The notes beneath the pieces are model-generated. The model worked only from the letters and a program-made list of their open reading frames with translations. It ran no database searches and was not told where the DNA came from. DNA of 64,000 nt from Tissierella praeacuta DSM 18095 (GTDB taxonomy: Bacteria; Bacillota; Clostridia; Tissierellales; Tissierellaceae), in contig NZ_FQTY01000001.1 of assembly GCF_900128955.1 (NCBI RefSeq), positions 186,001 through 250,000 on the forward strand, written 5' to 3'. This document shows positions 17,533-27,048 of the stretch, piece by piece. The translations under genes were made by a program, and so were the position numbers. The stretch's first letter is position 1. Each line of letters starts with the position of its first letter.

Positions 17533-18180
17533 TTGAATCAGATAAACGAAGAATATATTGAAGATTATATAAGGGGGTTATTACCTGATAATAATCTTCA
17601 TTTAAAGATTATGGAAAAATATGCAGAGGAAAATCATGTTCCTATTGTACAGCCTGAAGTAGCACAGTTTTTGAAAGTTTTATTAAAACTAAAGAAACCA
17701 AAAAATATTTTAGAAGTAGGTACTGCTATAGGTTATTCAGCTATTTTGATGGCTGAGTATACAGGAGAACATTGTAATATAACTACTATAGAACGCCGTA
17801 ATGATATGATTAAGTTAGCAGAGGAAAATATTTCTAATACAATATACAAAAGTAGAATTAAAATTTTAGAAGGAGATGCTGAAGAAGTCCTTCTTACTTT
17901 AGATGGAAAATATGATTTTATATTTCTAGATGCTGCCAAAGGTCAGTATATTGATTTTTTTAATAAATGTATTAAATATTTAGAACCTGGAGGAGTTATC
18001 GTATCGGATAATGTACTTTATAAAGGTATGGTTGCCACAGATGCTTTAGTAATTAGAAGAAAAAAAACTATAGTGAAGAGACTACGACAATTTTTACAAT
18101 ATATTAATGAAATAGAATGTTATACTTCTAGTATTATACCAATAGGTGATGGAGTAGCAATAACATATAGAGAGGAGTAA
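17533..18180 (+). CDS. trmR: SAM-dependent O-methyltransferase (TrmR/YrrM-like)
   Basis: This is a 215-residue class I methyltransferase with motif I EVGTAIGYSA, an acidic IERR motif, a metal-binding FLDAAKGQY and a DNVLYKG motif. In B. subtilis the syntenic YrrM (TrmR) methylates 5-hydroxyuridine in the tRNA wobble position, and the next gene here is the matching hydroxylase-type U32 protein. A TTG at 17533 has the better spacing (9 nt) from AAAGGG. An ATG at 17524, which would add three residues, directly abuts the ribosome site. Substrate assignment rests on synteny. Confidence 0.85.
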   Translation: MNQINEEYIEDYIRGLLPDNNLHLKIMEKYAEENHVPIVQPEVAQFLKVLLKLKKPKNILEVGTAIGYSAILMAEYTGEHCNITTIERRNDMIKLAEENISNTIYKSRIKILEGDAEEVLLTLDGKYDFIFLDAAKGQYIDFFNKCIKYLEPGGVIVSDNVLYKGMVATDALVIRRKKTIVKRLRQFLQYINEIECYTSSIIPIGDGVAITYREE

Positions 18181-18184
18181 TATC

Positions 18185-19414
18185 TTGGATAAAATCGAAT
18201 TATTAGCACCAGCTGGAGATTTGGAGAAGTTAAAGATGGCCATAAGATATGGAGCAGATGCTGTTTATCTAGGAGGAGATAGTTTTGGTCTTAGAAAGGC
18301 ATCAAAGAACTTTTCCATTGAAGAAATAGAAGAGGGAATAAAATTTGCCCATGAGAGAGGAAAAAAAGTATATATTACTTTAAATATAGTGCCTCATGAT
18401 GAGGATATGGAAGGATTAGAAGAATATATAACTAAGCTTTATGAAGCAAATACTGATGCAGTTATAGTATCTGATCCAGGAATGTTTTCAGTAATTAAAA
18501 GAACTGTACCAAATCTTCCAATACATTTAAGCACTCAAGCATCCGTGACAAATTATGAAACTATGATGTTTTGGTATAATCTAGGTGTTAGGCGAATAGT
18601 ATTGGCTCGTGAGTTATCATTTAAAGAAATAGAAAATATGTATAAAAAACTACCTAAGGATTTAGAAATAGAAACCTTTGTTCATGGAGCAATGTGTATG
18701 TCCTATTCTGGCAGATGTCTAATAAGTAACTATATGACTGGCAGAGATGCCAATAGAGGAGATTGTGCTCATCCATGTAGGTATAAATATAATCTTGTGG
18801 AAGAAAAAAGACCAGGTGAATATTTTCCAGTATTTGAAGATGAAGAAGGAACATTTATAATGAATTCTAAAGATCTTTGTATGATAGAGTATATTCCTGA
18901 ACTAATAAATGCTGGAATAAAGAGTTTTAAAATAGAAGGAAGAGTTAAGAGTTCCTATTATGTAGCTACAGTTATTAGAGCTTATAGAATGGCAATTGAT
19001 GAATATTATAATGATCCAGATAATTATAGATTTAATGAAAAATGGCTTAAAGAAATTAAAAAGGCAAGTCATAGAGATTTTACAACTGGGTTTTACTTTG
19101 GTAAACCAACTAATGAAGCCCAAGTATATACTACATCTTCTTATGTTAGGGGATATGATTTCGTTGGTCTTATATTGGATTATGATGAAGAAACTAAGAT
19201 TGCAACAGTGGAGCAGAGAAATAGAATCTTTACAGGTGAAAAAATTGAAATATTTGGATCTAATAAAGATTTTATTACTCAAATAATTCAGAAGATGTGG
19301 GATGAGGAAGGGAATGAGATAGATGTTGCACCACATCCTCAGCAAATAATTAAGATGCTTATGGAGAAACCAGTAAGTAGTATGGATATGATTAGAAAAG
19401 AGAGGGAGGAATAA
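18185..19414 (+). CDS. U32 family peptidase-like protein, tRNA uridine hydroxylation (TrhP/YrrO-like)
   Basis: This 409-residue protein has the U32 signature: LLAPAGDLEKLKMAIRYGADAVY at the N-terminus and the Cys-rich block EIETFVHGAMCMSYSGRC with GDCAHPCRYKY, which probably binds Fe-S. U32 proteins TrhP and YrrO form 5-hydroxyuridine at tRNA position 34, the substrate for the methyltransferase encoded just upstream. It starts at a TTG at 18185 behind GAGGAG. B. subtilis has two genes (yrrN, yrrO); only the YrrO-like one is present here. Confidence 0.88.
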   Translation: MDKIELLAPAGDLEKLKMAIRYGADAVYLGGDSFGLRKASKNFSIEEIEEGIKFAHERGKKVYITLNIVPHDEDMEGLEEYITKLYEANTDAVIVSDPGMFSVIKRTVPNLPIHLSTQASVTNYETMMFWYNLGVRRIVLARELSFKEIENMYKKLPKDLEIETFVHGAMCMSYSGRCLISNYMTGRDANRGDCAHPCRYKYNLVEEKRPGEYFPVFEDEEGTFIMNSKDLCMIEYIPELINAGIKSFKIEGRVKSSYYVATVIRAYRMAIDEYYNDPDNYRFNEKWLKEIKKASHRDFTTGFYFGKPTNEAQVYTTSSYVRGYDFVGLILDYDEETKIATVEQRNRIFTGEKIEIFGSNKDFITQIIQKMWDEEGNEIDVAPHPQQIIKMLMEKPVSSMDMIRKEREE

Positions 19415-19417
19415 TAA

Positions 19418-20038
19418 ATGAAAAGACCACTACTTATTGGAATAACAGGTGGGACAGGCTCAGGAAAATCCACAGTTTCTAAAGAAATTTTTAAATCAAT
19501 CCATGAGAAGAAAATTACAGTGATTGAACAGGATTCTTATTATAAAGATCAAAGTAATTTAACTTTTGAGGAAAGAGTAAAGACTAATTATGATCATCCT
19601 TTAGCTTTTGATAATGAATTGCTTGTAAAACATCTAAGGGACTTAATGGATAATAAGGCTATCGAAAAGCCTATATATGATTTTGAAAATCATACTAGAA
19701 AAAAAGAAACTATAAGTGTAGAGCCTAAAGATATAATAATATTAGAAGGTATTTTAATATTATTTGAAGAGGAAATAAGAAATTTATTAGATATTAAAGT
19801 GTTTGTAGATACTGACTCAGATGTTAGAGTTATTAGGAGAATTCTTAGAGATATTAAGGATAGAGGACGAACTCTTGATTCTGTAATACTACAATATATG
19901 GAAACTGTAAGACCAGCTCATTTACAATTTATTGAACCTACTAAAAGGTATGCAGATATAATAATACCAGAAGGTGGTTATAATAAAGTAGCTATAGATA
20001 TAATAGTTGCAAAGATAAATTCTATATTGAATAATTGA
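19418..20038 (+). CDS. udk: Uridine kinase
   Basis: This 206-residue kinase phosphorylates uridine and cytidine in pyrimidine salvage. The P-loop is GGTGSGKS (residues 11-18). The nucleoside-binding YDHPLAFD and the IIILEGIL motif are conserved. It begins 3 nt after the U32 gene with GAGGGAGG overlapping the end of that gene, so the two are probably coupled. A terminator hairpin follows the stop by 4 nt. Confidence 0.95.
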   Translation: MKRPLLIGITGGTGSGKSTVSKEIFKSIHEKKITVIEQDSYYKDQSNLTFEERVKTNYDHPLAFDNELLVKHLRDLMDNKAIEKPIYDFENHTRKKETISVEPKDIIILEGILILFEEEIRNLLDIKVFVDTDSDVRVIRRILRDIKDRGRTLDSVILQYMETVRPAHLQFIEPTKRYADIIIPEGGYNKVAIDIIVAKINSILNN

Positions 20039-20042
20039 GTTT

Positions 20043-20084
20043 AATCTCCTTAAAAGTGGAAACACTATTTAGGGAGGTTTTTTT
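20043..20084 (+). terminator. Intrinsic terminator overlapping the ribosome site of the next gene
   Basis: The left arm 20043-20058 and right arm 20063-20079 form a 16-bp stem with one bulge, two G-U pairs and a GAAA loop, followed by seven Ts (20078-20084). The right arm contains the GGGAGG ribosome site of the PBP gene, and the T tract is the spacer before its ATG at 20085. The element can end udk transcription and also hide the ribosome site in read-through mRNA. Confidence 0.75.
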
Positions 20085-21722
20085 ATGTCTAGATATAGAA
20101 GAAATACTATTAATTCAAGAATGAAGTTTTATTATTTTTTTTGTATTTTGTTTTTTTCAGGTTTATTAGGGAGATTATATTATATTCAAATTTATGATAA
20201 TAAGGATCTTAAATTACAATGCTTAAAGCAAAGAAGTGCAGAGATTGAATTAAAATCAAAAAGAGGGACAATATTTGATAGAAATTTAAATTCCTTAACT
20301 AATAGAGAAATAAAAAAGATTTTAATAGCTCCAAGAGAAACTATAATTAATAATGAAGAAATATTAAATAAAATAAAAGAGTGCAGCAGTTTATCTACTA
20401 AGGAAATAAATAATATATTGCATAGAAATAATAAATTAGTTCAAATTCCTTTAAAGAAAGAAATTCCACTTAAAGATATTAATAATATTTTTATTGTAGA
20501 TATATTAAAAAGATATTCTAATAATAATATACTTTCTCATGTTATTGGATATATTAATAAGGCGGAAAATAGAGGAGAAGCTGGAATAGAAAAAGTATAT
20601 GATGAGTTTTTAAATAAATCAGATAAATCATCCTTGTTCATAGAGTATGATAAAGATAGATCCTTAGTATTAGGGAGCTCTTATTATGCAGATAATTCTG
20701 TAACCTCAGAAGAACCAGCAGGAGTGAAGTTGACTATTGATTATAATATTCAAAGTGCAGTGGAAGAAATTTTAGATGAAAATCAAACTAAGGGCTCTGT
20801 AATAGTAGCAGATGTAGATACAGCAGAAATATTAGCTTTGGCTAGTAGACCTAATTTTAATCAAGAGCATATGGAGAATTATTTTAATAGGGAAGATATG
20901 GCTTTATACAATAAGGCTATTCAAGTTTCTTATCCTCCAGGGTCTATTTTTAAAATAGTAGTGCTGTTGACTGCATTGGAAGAAAATCTAGACATCATAT
21001 ATGATGATTTTTATTGTAAAGGTTATGAAAAAATAAATAATGTAAATATAAATTGTAATAGTGTGCATGGGAATATATCATTAAAAAATGGATTTGCTAA
21101 GTCTTGTAATTCTGTATTCATACAAATTGGAAAAGAAGTAGGAGCAAAAAAGATTATCGAAATGGCTAAAAAACTAGGATTTGGTGAAAAAATAAACATT
21201 GGACTTCTTGAAGAAGTGGGGGGGAATTTACCAGAAGGTGCGGAACTTTTAGGACCAGCTATAGGTAATATTTCAATAGGTCAAGGAAAAATAGAAGCTA
21301 CTCCATTACAGATTACTAATATGATTTTAACTATTGTAAATGATGGAATTCAAAAAGATATGAGTATAGTTCAAGGAATAACGACAAAGGATGGTAAAGT
21401 TATAAAGGAATATAAAAAAATAGATAATAAGAGAATAATATCTGAAAGTTCATCTAAAATAGTTAAAGAATTATTGGAAGAAGTAGTACGCTCTGGAACA
21501 GCAAGAAAATCAGTAAGATTAGATGATATAGGAGCTGCAGCAGGAAAGACAGGTTCAGCAGAGGGTTTACTAAAAGGTAAACCTACAATATATGGTTGGT
21601 TTGCAGGATATTATCCTAGGGATAATCCTAAATATGTAATTACTGTATTAGTTGAGGAAGCTAATTCAGGTTCTACATCTGCGGCACCTGTGTTTGAAAG
21701 AATTTGTAGGAAACTTAAATAG
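20085..21722 (+). CDS. Penicillin-binding protein, peptidoglycan transpeptidase (PbpI/SpoVD-like class B)
   Basis: This 545-residue class B PBP cross-links peptidoglycan. A short cytoplasmic end and one membrane helix (FYYFFCILFFSGLLGRLYYI) are followed by a dimerisation domain and the transpeptidase domain. The domain shows all active-site motifs: S287-x-x-K290 (PPGSIFK), S340-C-N342 and K488-T-G490. In B. subtilis the syntenic gene near udk is pbpI (PBP4b), a sporulation-associated class B PBP. sigK lies directly downstream, which fits a role in the forespore or cortex. Its translation start lies in a terminator-like hairpin. Confidence 0.9.
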   Translation: MSRYRRNTINSRMKFYYFFCILFFSGLLGRLYYIQIYDNKDLKLQCLKQRSAEIELKSKRGTIFDRNLNSLTNREIKKILIAPRETIINNEEILNKIKECSSLSTKEINNILHRNNKLVQIPLKKEIPLKDINNIFIVDILKRYSNNNILSHVIGYINKAENRGEAGIEKVYDEFLNKSDKSSLFIEYDKDRSLVLGSSYYADNSVTSEEPAGVKLTIDYNIQSAVEEILDENQTKGSVIVADVDTAEILALASRPNFNQEHMENYFNREDMALYNKAIQVSYPPGSIFKIVVLLTALEENLDIIYDDFYCKGYEKINNVNINCNSVHGNISLKNGFAKSCNSVFIQIGKEVGAKKIIEMAKKLGFGEKINIGLLEEVGGNLPEGAELLGPAIGNISIGQGKIEATPLQITNMILTIVNDGIQKDMSIVQGITTKDGKVIKEYKKIDNKRIISESSSKIVKELLEEVVRSGTARKSVRLDDIGAAAGKTGSAEGLLKGKPTIYGWFAGYYPRDNPKYVITVLVEEANSGSTSAAPVFERICRKLK

Positions 21723-21747
21723 GACTTGCAAGGATTAATGCATCACC

Positions 21748-21764
21748 ACATATATTATATATGT
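21748..21764. other. Perfect AT palindrome upstream of sigK
   Basis: Arms 21748-21755 (ACATATAT) and 21757-21764 (ATATATGT) flank a single T, 17 nt before the sigK ATG. It lies within the 59-nt gap where a mother-cell promoter or operator is expected. A protein-binding site is inference. Confidence 0.35.
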
Positions 21765-21781
21765 ATGGGGAGGTGTATTAG

Positions 21782-22483
21782 ATGAAAAATATAATTTTAC
21801 TAATATTTAGTGTAATATTAAAACCATTTATAATACTTTGTGGATATATGATAAACTCAAATTCATTTCCAAAACCTCTTTCTAGAGAAGAAGAAGAAAG
21901 ATATTTAAAGCTTTATTCCCAAGGAGATGAAAATGCTAGGAATGTATTAATAGAAAGAAATTTAAGATTAGTAGCACATATAGTGAAAAAGTATAGTAAT
22001 ACAGGAAAAGATACAGAAGATTTGATTTCTATTGGTACAATAGGTTTGATTAAAGCAATTGCTACATTTAATCCAAGTAAAGGAACAAGGTTAGCTACAT
22101 ATGCTGCGAGATGCATAGAAAATGAAATCCTTATGACTATAAGATCAACAAAGAAAACAAAAATAGAATTATCTTTACACGAACCTATTGGGACAGACAA
22201 GGAAGGCAATGAAATAAACCTATTAGATATTTTAGGTTCAGATGTAGATGAGATAATTGATGAAGTAGATTTAAAATTACAAATAAAAAAATTATATACA
22301 GCGATAAACCAAGTATTAAAAGACCGAGAAAAAGCAATTATTGAATTAAGATATGGTTTAATAGACGGTAGTTGTAAAACTCAAAGAGAAATTGCATCTA
22401 TGCTTGGTATATCTAGATCTTATGTATCAAGAATTGAAACAAGAGCTCTTGGTAAACTAAATAAAGCTTTATCAGGTAAATAA
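21782..22483 (+). CDS. sigK: RNA polymerase sporulation sigma factor SigK
   Basis: This 233-residue sigma-70 family factor directs late mother-cell transcription during sporulation. A hydrophobic N-terminal stretch (residues 1-23) resembles the inhibitory pro-sequence removed on activation. It precedes [15 protein letters not shown], a SigK/SigE-type junction. Region 2 ([35 protein letters not shown]) and region 4 ([20 protein letters not shown]) are complete. The gene is uninterrupted: no skin-type recombinase insertion. GGGGAGGTG precedes the ATG. It shares a terminator with the convergent lipoprotein gene. Confidence 0.93.
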   Translation: MKNIILLIFSVILKPFIILCGYMINSNSFPKPLSREEEERYLKLYSQGDENARNVLIERNLRLVAHIVKKYSNTGKDTEDLISIGTIGLIKAIATFNPSKGTRLATYAARCIENEILMTIRSTKKTKIELSLHEPIGTDKEGNEINLLDILGSDVDEIIDEVDLKLQIKKLYTAINQVLKDREKAIIELRYGLIDGSCKTQREIASMLGISRSYVSRIETRALGKLNKALSGK

Positions 22484-22514
22484 ATTAATCCAGGTAACCC
22501 TGGATTAATTTATT
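22479..22514. terminator. Bidirectional terminator between sigK and the convergent lipoprotein gene
   Basis: A stem of up to 16 bp (22479-22494 with 22499-22514) with a TAAC loop begins at the sigK stop. T-rich ends on both strands suit termination from both sides. Confidence 0.7.
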
Positions 22515-22521
22515 GTAAAAT

Positions 22522-23208
22522 CTATCTAATAGGGGATGTTATTCTTCTAAGGATATCTTCTATATCTCTAGTAAAATTAGATATAGGATGACCATTTCCT
22601 ATACTAGTACTCATAGTTCTTATTCTACTATAAAGACTAGGGTCCGAGGTTACAGATACCTTCTTTATATTTCTATCTGCAGTTTTTACAGCAGCTTCTA
22701 CCTTTTGCTTAAGATTAGAGCTTATTGCATTATTTGTATTTCCACGTACATCACATCCAACAATAGCTGTATTTCCATGTACTATTACGGAAGCACCAGT
22801 TACTTCAGGTAATGCAGTAACACGTCTTGCTATAGCATCTGCTCTTGTTGATAGTTGACTAATATCGTTAGTTATCATACCACTATCTAAATTAGTTCTG
22901 TTTCTCATTATATTATCATTTGTTAAAGTGTTATCTCTAACTACATTATTATTGAGATAATTATTATCTCTTAAAACACCGTCATTTAGATAGCTGTTAT
23001 TTCTAACCATGCCATTATTAAGATTTGTATTTAGTCTGTCTCTGGCATTAAAAGGTGCATTAGTCATCCAACGATTATTAACATTATTGTCATATAACCT
23101 AGTTTGGGTAGACATATTTCTCATATTTGTACCTTTTGGAGTACAACCTGCCATTGCAATTATTAAAGCTATAGATAATCCTAAAGTCATAATTTTATTT
23201 TTTTTCAA
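22522..23208 (-). CDS. YhcN/YlaJ family sporulation lipoprotein
   Basis: This 228-residue lipoprotein is on the minus strand. The TTG at 23206-23208 is chosen as start because AGGAGG lies 7 nt upstream; an in-frame GTG at 23215 overlaps it. A signal peptide ends in the lipobox IAMAGC. About 90 residues of Asn/Asp-rich degenerate repeats follow (blocks such as NNGMVRNNSYLNDGVLRDNN). The C-terminal YhcN/YlaJ domain is ARRVTALPEVTGASVIVHG and onward, ending near DPSLYSRI. Relatives are forespore membrane lipoproteins needed for germination or outgrowth. It is the only complete minus-strand gene here. Confidence 0.88.
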   Translation of the reverse strand: MKKNKIMTLGLSIALIIAMAGCTPKGTNMRNMSTQTRLYDNNVNNRWMTNAPFNARDRLNTNLNNGMVRNNSYLNDGVLRDNNYLNNNVVRDNTLTNDNIMRNRTNLDSGMITNDISQLSTRADAIARRVTALPEVTGASVIVHGNTAIVGCDVRGNTNNAISSNLKQKVEAAVKTADRNIKKVSVTSDPSLYSRIRTMSTSIGNGHPISNFTRDIEDILRRITSPIR

Positions 23209-23354
23209 ATTATCCACCTCCTACAAATAGTTTTACACAGAATAGTTTTTTTATTTAAGCTAGTTTTTATGTAATTTGTATAATCTAACCATATTTATTT
23301 TTTATTTTAAAATTTTAATTACAGATAATCATAATATTAGGTTCTTAGGTTTTA

Positions 23355-23363
23355 TGATATAAT
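23355..23363 (+). promoter_or_regulatory. Extended -10 promoter candidate of aroE
   Basis: TGA followed by TATAAT (23358-23363) lies 25 nt before the aroE start. No good -35 is seen at the right distance, so recognition would depend on the extended -10. Confidence 0.45.
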
Positions 23364-23388
23364 AAAGTTTAACCAAAGGAGGATAATA

Positions 23389-24255
23389 ATGGAAATAAAA
23401 TGGGATACAAAACTTTATTGTTTAATAGGACAACCAATAAATAAATCTTTATCACCAATAATACATAATAATATTTTTAAACTTTTAAATCAAAACAGTA
23501 TATATTTGGCATTTAATATAGAAGAAAATGAGATAAAATCTACTATAGATGGATTTAAGGCTATGGGGGTAGAAGGATTTAATGTTACTATCCCATATAA
23601 AAAAATTATAATTAAATATTTAGATGATATCAGTAAAGAGGCTAGCGTTATAGGTGCAGTAAATACTGTAAAAAATTACAATGGAAAATTTATTGGATAT
23701 AATACAGATGCAGATGGCTTTTTACAAACTTTTTATGATAACAATATAGATATAAAGAATAAAAACATTCTCATTATTGGTGCAGGAGGAGCTGCTTATG
23801 CAATAGCTTCTTCTATGGCAATAAAAGGTGTAAAGAGTATAAATATAGCTAATAGAACATTAGAAAACAGTATCCAGTTAGGAAAAAGTGTAAGTAAATT
23901 AAATAATGAAATATTAATAAATATAGTTAATTTAGATCTTAATAACTTAAATAAAAAAAAGATAGATATTATTATTAATACCACATCTTTAGGGATGTAT
24001 CCTTTAGAAAATATGGTACCATTAGAATTAAATGGATTTTCTTCAAGTACTATTGTTTATGATATAATATATAAACCATGTGAAACTAGATTGATAAGAG
24101 AAGCTAAATTTAAAGGATTTAGAACGTTAAATGGATTATCTATGCTTTTAAATCAGGCAATTTTGAGTCAAAATATTTGGGGTAATTTAGATGGAAAAAT
24201 AAATATAGAAATATTTAAAAAAATAGAAGGAATTTTACCTAGTTATATAGAATAA
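23389..24255 (+). CDS. aroE: Shikimate dehydrogenase
   Basis: This 288-residue enzyme reduces 3-dehydroshikimate with NADPH in aromatic amino acid synthesis. It contains the substrate motif PINKSLSPIIHN, the catalytic-lysine segment VTIPYKK, the nucleotide-binding GAGGAAYAI and NRTLE, and C-terminal LSMLLNQA. AGGAGG precedes the ATG. The remaining shikimate-branch genes aroK and aroQ lie 17 kb downstream, on the far side of the pilus locus, which appears inserted within an aro gene group. Confidence 0.95.
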   Translation: MEIKWDTKLYCLIGQPINKSLSPIIHNNIFKLLNQNSIYLAFNIEENEIKSTIDGFKAMGVEGFNVTIPYKKIIIKYLDDISKEASVIGAVNTVKNYNGKFIGYNTDADGFLQTFYDNNIDIKNKNILIIGAGGAAYAIASSMAIKGVKSINIANRTLENSIQLGKSVSKLNNEILINIVNLDLNNLNKKKIDIIINTTSLGMYPLENMVPLELNGFSSSTIVYDIIYKPCETRLIREAKFKGFRTLNGLSMLLNQAILSQNIWGNLDGKINIEIFKKIEGILPSYIE

Positions 24256-24292
24256 GTATTTGAGAAAGAATAATAAATTTAAAGGTGAGCAA

Positions 24293-25975
24293 ATGGAGAA
24301 AAAAAGATTGAAACTGGGTGAACTATTACTATATGCTGGAAAAATTAATGAAGAACAATTAAAAGATGCTCTTAATATACAAAAAAAATCCGGTAAAAAA
24401 CTGGGAGAAGTGTTTGTATGTGAAAACTTTGTGAAAGAAGAAGATATAATAGAGGTGTTAGAATTTCAGCTTGGAATACCTTATGTAGATTTAGATAAAT
24501 ACGAAATAAATCTAAATGTAGCAACAATTATTCCAGAAAGTATAGCAAGAAGATATGAACTTATAGCCATAGATAAAAGGGAAAAACTATTATTGGTAGC
24601 CATGGTTGATCCCCTAAATATTTTTGCTTTGGATGATATAAAGCTTTTTGTGAAATGTGAAATCCAACCAGTTATATCTGTAAGAGATAAAATCATTAGA
24701 AATATCGATAAATTTTATAGTAAGGAAACCACTAAAAAGGTATTGGAAGAATTTGAGGATAGTTTTTTACCTACAAATAATGAAGAAATGGAAGAAGATG
24801 AATTATTACAAGTAACTACTGCTCCTGTAGTCAAGTTATTAAACTCTATAATTGAACAAGCAGTTAGAGAAAGGGCTTCAGATATACATATAGAGCCTTA
24901 TTCAGAAGATATAAGGGTAAGATTTCGTATAGATGGAGATTTAAGGCAAATTATGATATTATCAAAAAACACTCTTTCTCCTATAACTACTAGGATTAAG
25001 ATTATTGGAAAAATGAATATAGCAGAAAAGAGAGTGCCCCAGGATGGTAGGGTTGAGATAAAGGTCGATGATAAGGAAATAGATATGAGAATATCCACTT
25101 TACCCACAGTATATGGAGAAAAGACCGTAATAAGATTATTAGATAGATCAAGCTTTATATTTACTAAAGAAGCATTAGGGTTTAATAAGAAGGGTTTAGA
25201 AACATTTGATAAAATATTAAGTCAACCTTATGGGATGCTTTTAGTTACAGGACCTACTGGTAGTGGAAAGACAACTACTCTATATACCATACTTCAAGAG
25301 TTAAATCAAATAGAAAAAAATATAATTACAATAGAAGATCCAGTGGAATATAAATTAAACGGAATTAATCAAGTTCAAGTAAATACAAAAGCGGGTCTTA
25401 CATTTGCCTCTGGACTTAGATCTGTACTTAGACAAGACCCTGATATAGTCATGGTTGGAGAAATAAGAGATGGTGAAACTGCTGAAATAGCAGTTAGAGC
25501 AGCTATTACAGGACATCTTGTATTATCTACCTTACACACTAATGATAGTCCCTCTACTGTAGCTAGACTTATAGATATGGGAATTGAGCCTTATTTAGTA
25601 TCATCGGCTATTATAGGAGTAGTGTCACAAAGATTGATAAAACTTCTTTGTCCAAAGTGTAAAATAAAGTATGAAGCAGGGTATTTAGAGAAGAAAATTT
25701 TAGGTATAGATGAAAAGGAAAAGTTAATCTTATATAAGGCTGGAGGATGTAGTTCTTGTAATAATGGGTATAGAGGAAGAAGAGCGGTACATGAACTTAT
25801 GCCAATTAATGAAAACATTAGACAACTCATAGATCAAGGAACTAATATAGATGAGTTAAGGAAGCAAGCTATAAAAGATGGCATGACTACTTTACTACAA
25901 TCAGCAGCGACTTTAGCAATTATTGGAGATACTTCCTATGAAGAAGTATTAAGGGTAGGATTTACATTAGGATAG
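24293..25975 (+). CDS. pilB: Type IV pilus assembly ATPase PilB (GspE family) with N-terminal MshEN domain
   Basis: This 560-residue hexameric ATPase powers pilus extension. The ATG at 24293 follows AAAGGTGAG; an upstream in-frame TTG has no ribosome site. Residues 5-75 form an MshEN domain with the duplicated KLGELLLYAGKIN...L..AL..Q and KLGEVFVCENFV pattern that binds c-di-GMP in MshE. The ATPase core has Walker A GPTGSGKTTT (about 319-328), an Asp box and Walker B DPDIVMVGEIRDGETAE, a His box and two CxxC zinc pairs (CPKC and CSSC). It heads the pilus operon 37 nt after aroE. Confidence 0.93.
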   Translation: MEKKRLKLGELLLYAGKINEEQLKDALNIQKKSGKKLGEVFVCENFVKEEDIIEVLEFQLGIPYVDLDKYEINLNVATIIPESIARRYELIAIDKREKLLLVAMVDPLNIFALDDIKLFVKCEIQPVISVRDKIIRNIDKFYSKETTKKVLEEFEDSFLPTNNEEMEEDELLQVTTAPVVKLLNSIIEQAVRERASDIHIEPYSEDIRVRFRIDGDLRQIMILSKNTLSPITTRIKIIGKMNIAEKRVPQDGRVEIKVDDKEIDMRISTLPTVYGEKTVIRLLDRSSFIFTKEALGFNKKGLETFDKILSQPYGMLLVTGPTGSGKTTTLYTILQELNQIEKNIITIEDPVEYKLNGINQVQVNTKAGLTFASGLRSVLRQDPDIVMVGEIRDGETAEIAVRAAITGHLVLSTLHTNDSPSTVARLIDMGIEPYLVSSAIIGVVSQRLIKLLCPKCKIKYEAGYLEKKILGIDEKEKLILYKAGGCSSCNNGYRGRRAVHELMPINENIRQLIDQGTNIDELRKQAIKDGMTTLLQSAATLAIIGDTSYEEVLRVGFTLG

Positions 25976-25985
25976 GGGGAGTTAA

Positions 25986-27038
25986 ATGAACATAATAGAA
26001 TTAGTAAATTTGGATACATCAAGAAAGGCATCAGATATTCATATAACAGTTGGAATTCCTCCTGTTTTAAGAATCAATGGTCAGCTAGTTATTCTTGAGG
26101 AGGAAAGATTAAAACCTGAGGATACAAAGGTATTAGTGTATGAAACATTAAATGAAAATTTGATAAAAGAACTTGAGGAAAAGGGAGAAGTGGATACTTC
26201 TTTCTCTAGTCCAGGTATAGGCAGATATAGAGTAAATGCATATAAACAAAGAGGATCTTATGGTATGGCTTTAAGAATAATTCCTCTAGAAGTACCAACA
26301 ATAGATGATTTAGGACTTCCTAAAGTAGTTAAGGATTTGTCTAGACTTCCTCGAGGGCTTATTTTGGTTACAGGGCCCACTGGAAGTGGAAAATCAACTA
26401 CTTTAGCTTCTATGATAAATCAAATAAATAATGAGAGAAGATGTCATATACTTACTCTTGAAGACCCTATAGAATATCTGCATAAACATAATCAGAGTAT
26501 AGTAAATCAAAGAGAAATAGGCTCAGACTCTATGTCCTTTGCAAACAGTTTAAGAGCAGCCCTAAGACAAGATCCAGATGTTATATTAGTTGGAGAGATG
26601 AGAGATTTAGAGACAATATCAATAGCTCTTACTGCGGCAGAAACAGGACATTTAGTCCTTTCTACACTTCATACAATAGGTGCTGCAAAAACTATAGATA
26701 GAGTTATAGATGTATTTCCTCCACATCAGCAACAACAAGTAAGAATACAGTTTTCATCTGTAATTCAAGCTATTATTTCACAACAATTATTACCAAAGGC
26801 AGATGACTCTGGAAGGATTGCAGCATTTGAAATCATGGTAGCAACAACGGCAATAAGAAACCTAATTAGAGAGGAAAAAATTCATCAAATAGATACGGCT
26901 ATACAAACAGGGGCTAAATTTAATATGCAGACTATGGATAATTCATTATTGGATCTTTATAAAAAGGGATTGATAACTAAAGAAATTACTTTAATGCAAT
27001 CAATTAATCAAGACAACATAAAAAAATATATTATATAG
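25986..27038 (+). CDS. pilT: Type IV pilus retraction ATPase PilT
   Basis: This 350-residue ATPase depolymerises the pilus and so powers twitching. It shows Walker A GPTGSGKSTT (about 129-138), Walker B DPDVILVGEMRDLETI, the His box ETGHLVLSTLHT and the C-terminal AIRNLIREEKIHQI motif typical of PilT. It lacks the zinc-binding tetracysteine of PilB. It starts 10 nt after pilB with GGGGGAG upstream. Its presence predicts a dynamic, retractile pilus. Confidence 0.94.
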   Translation: MNIIELVNLDTSRKASDIHITVGIPPVLRINGQLVILEEERLKPEDTKVLVYETLNENLIKELEEKGEVDTSFSSPGIGRYRVNAYKQRGSYGMALRIIPLEVPTIDDLGLPKVVKDLSRLPRGLILVTGPTGSGKSTTLASMINQINNERRCHILTLEDPIEYLHKHNQSIVNQREIGSDSMSFANSLRAALRQDPDVILVGEMRDLETISIALTAAETGHLVLSTLHTIGAAKTIDRVIDVFPPHQQQQVRIQFSSVIQAIISQQLLPKADDSGRIAAFEIMVATTAIRNLIREEKIHQIDTAIQTGAKFNMQTMDNSLLDLYKKGLITKEITLMQSINQDNIKKYII

Positions 27039-27048
27039 GTGAAATTTT

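Noticed and set aside
18902-19345. Antisense frame opposite the U32 gene
   Set aside because: It overlaps conserved U32 coding sequence and has no ribosome site or domain.
21782-22483. Skin-like insertion in sigK
   Set aside because: The reading frame is continuous and no recombinase gene or repeat is present.
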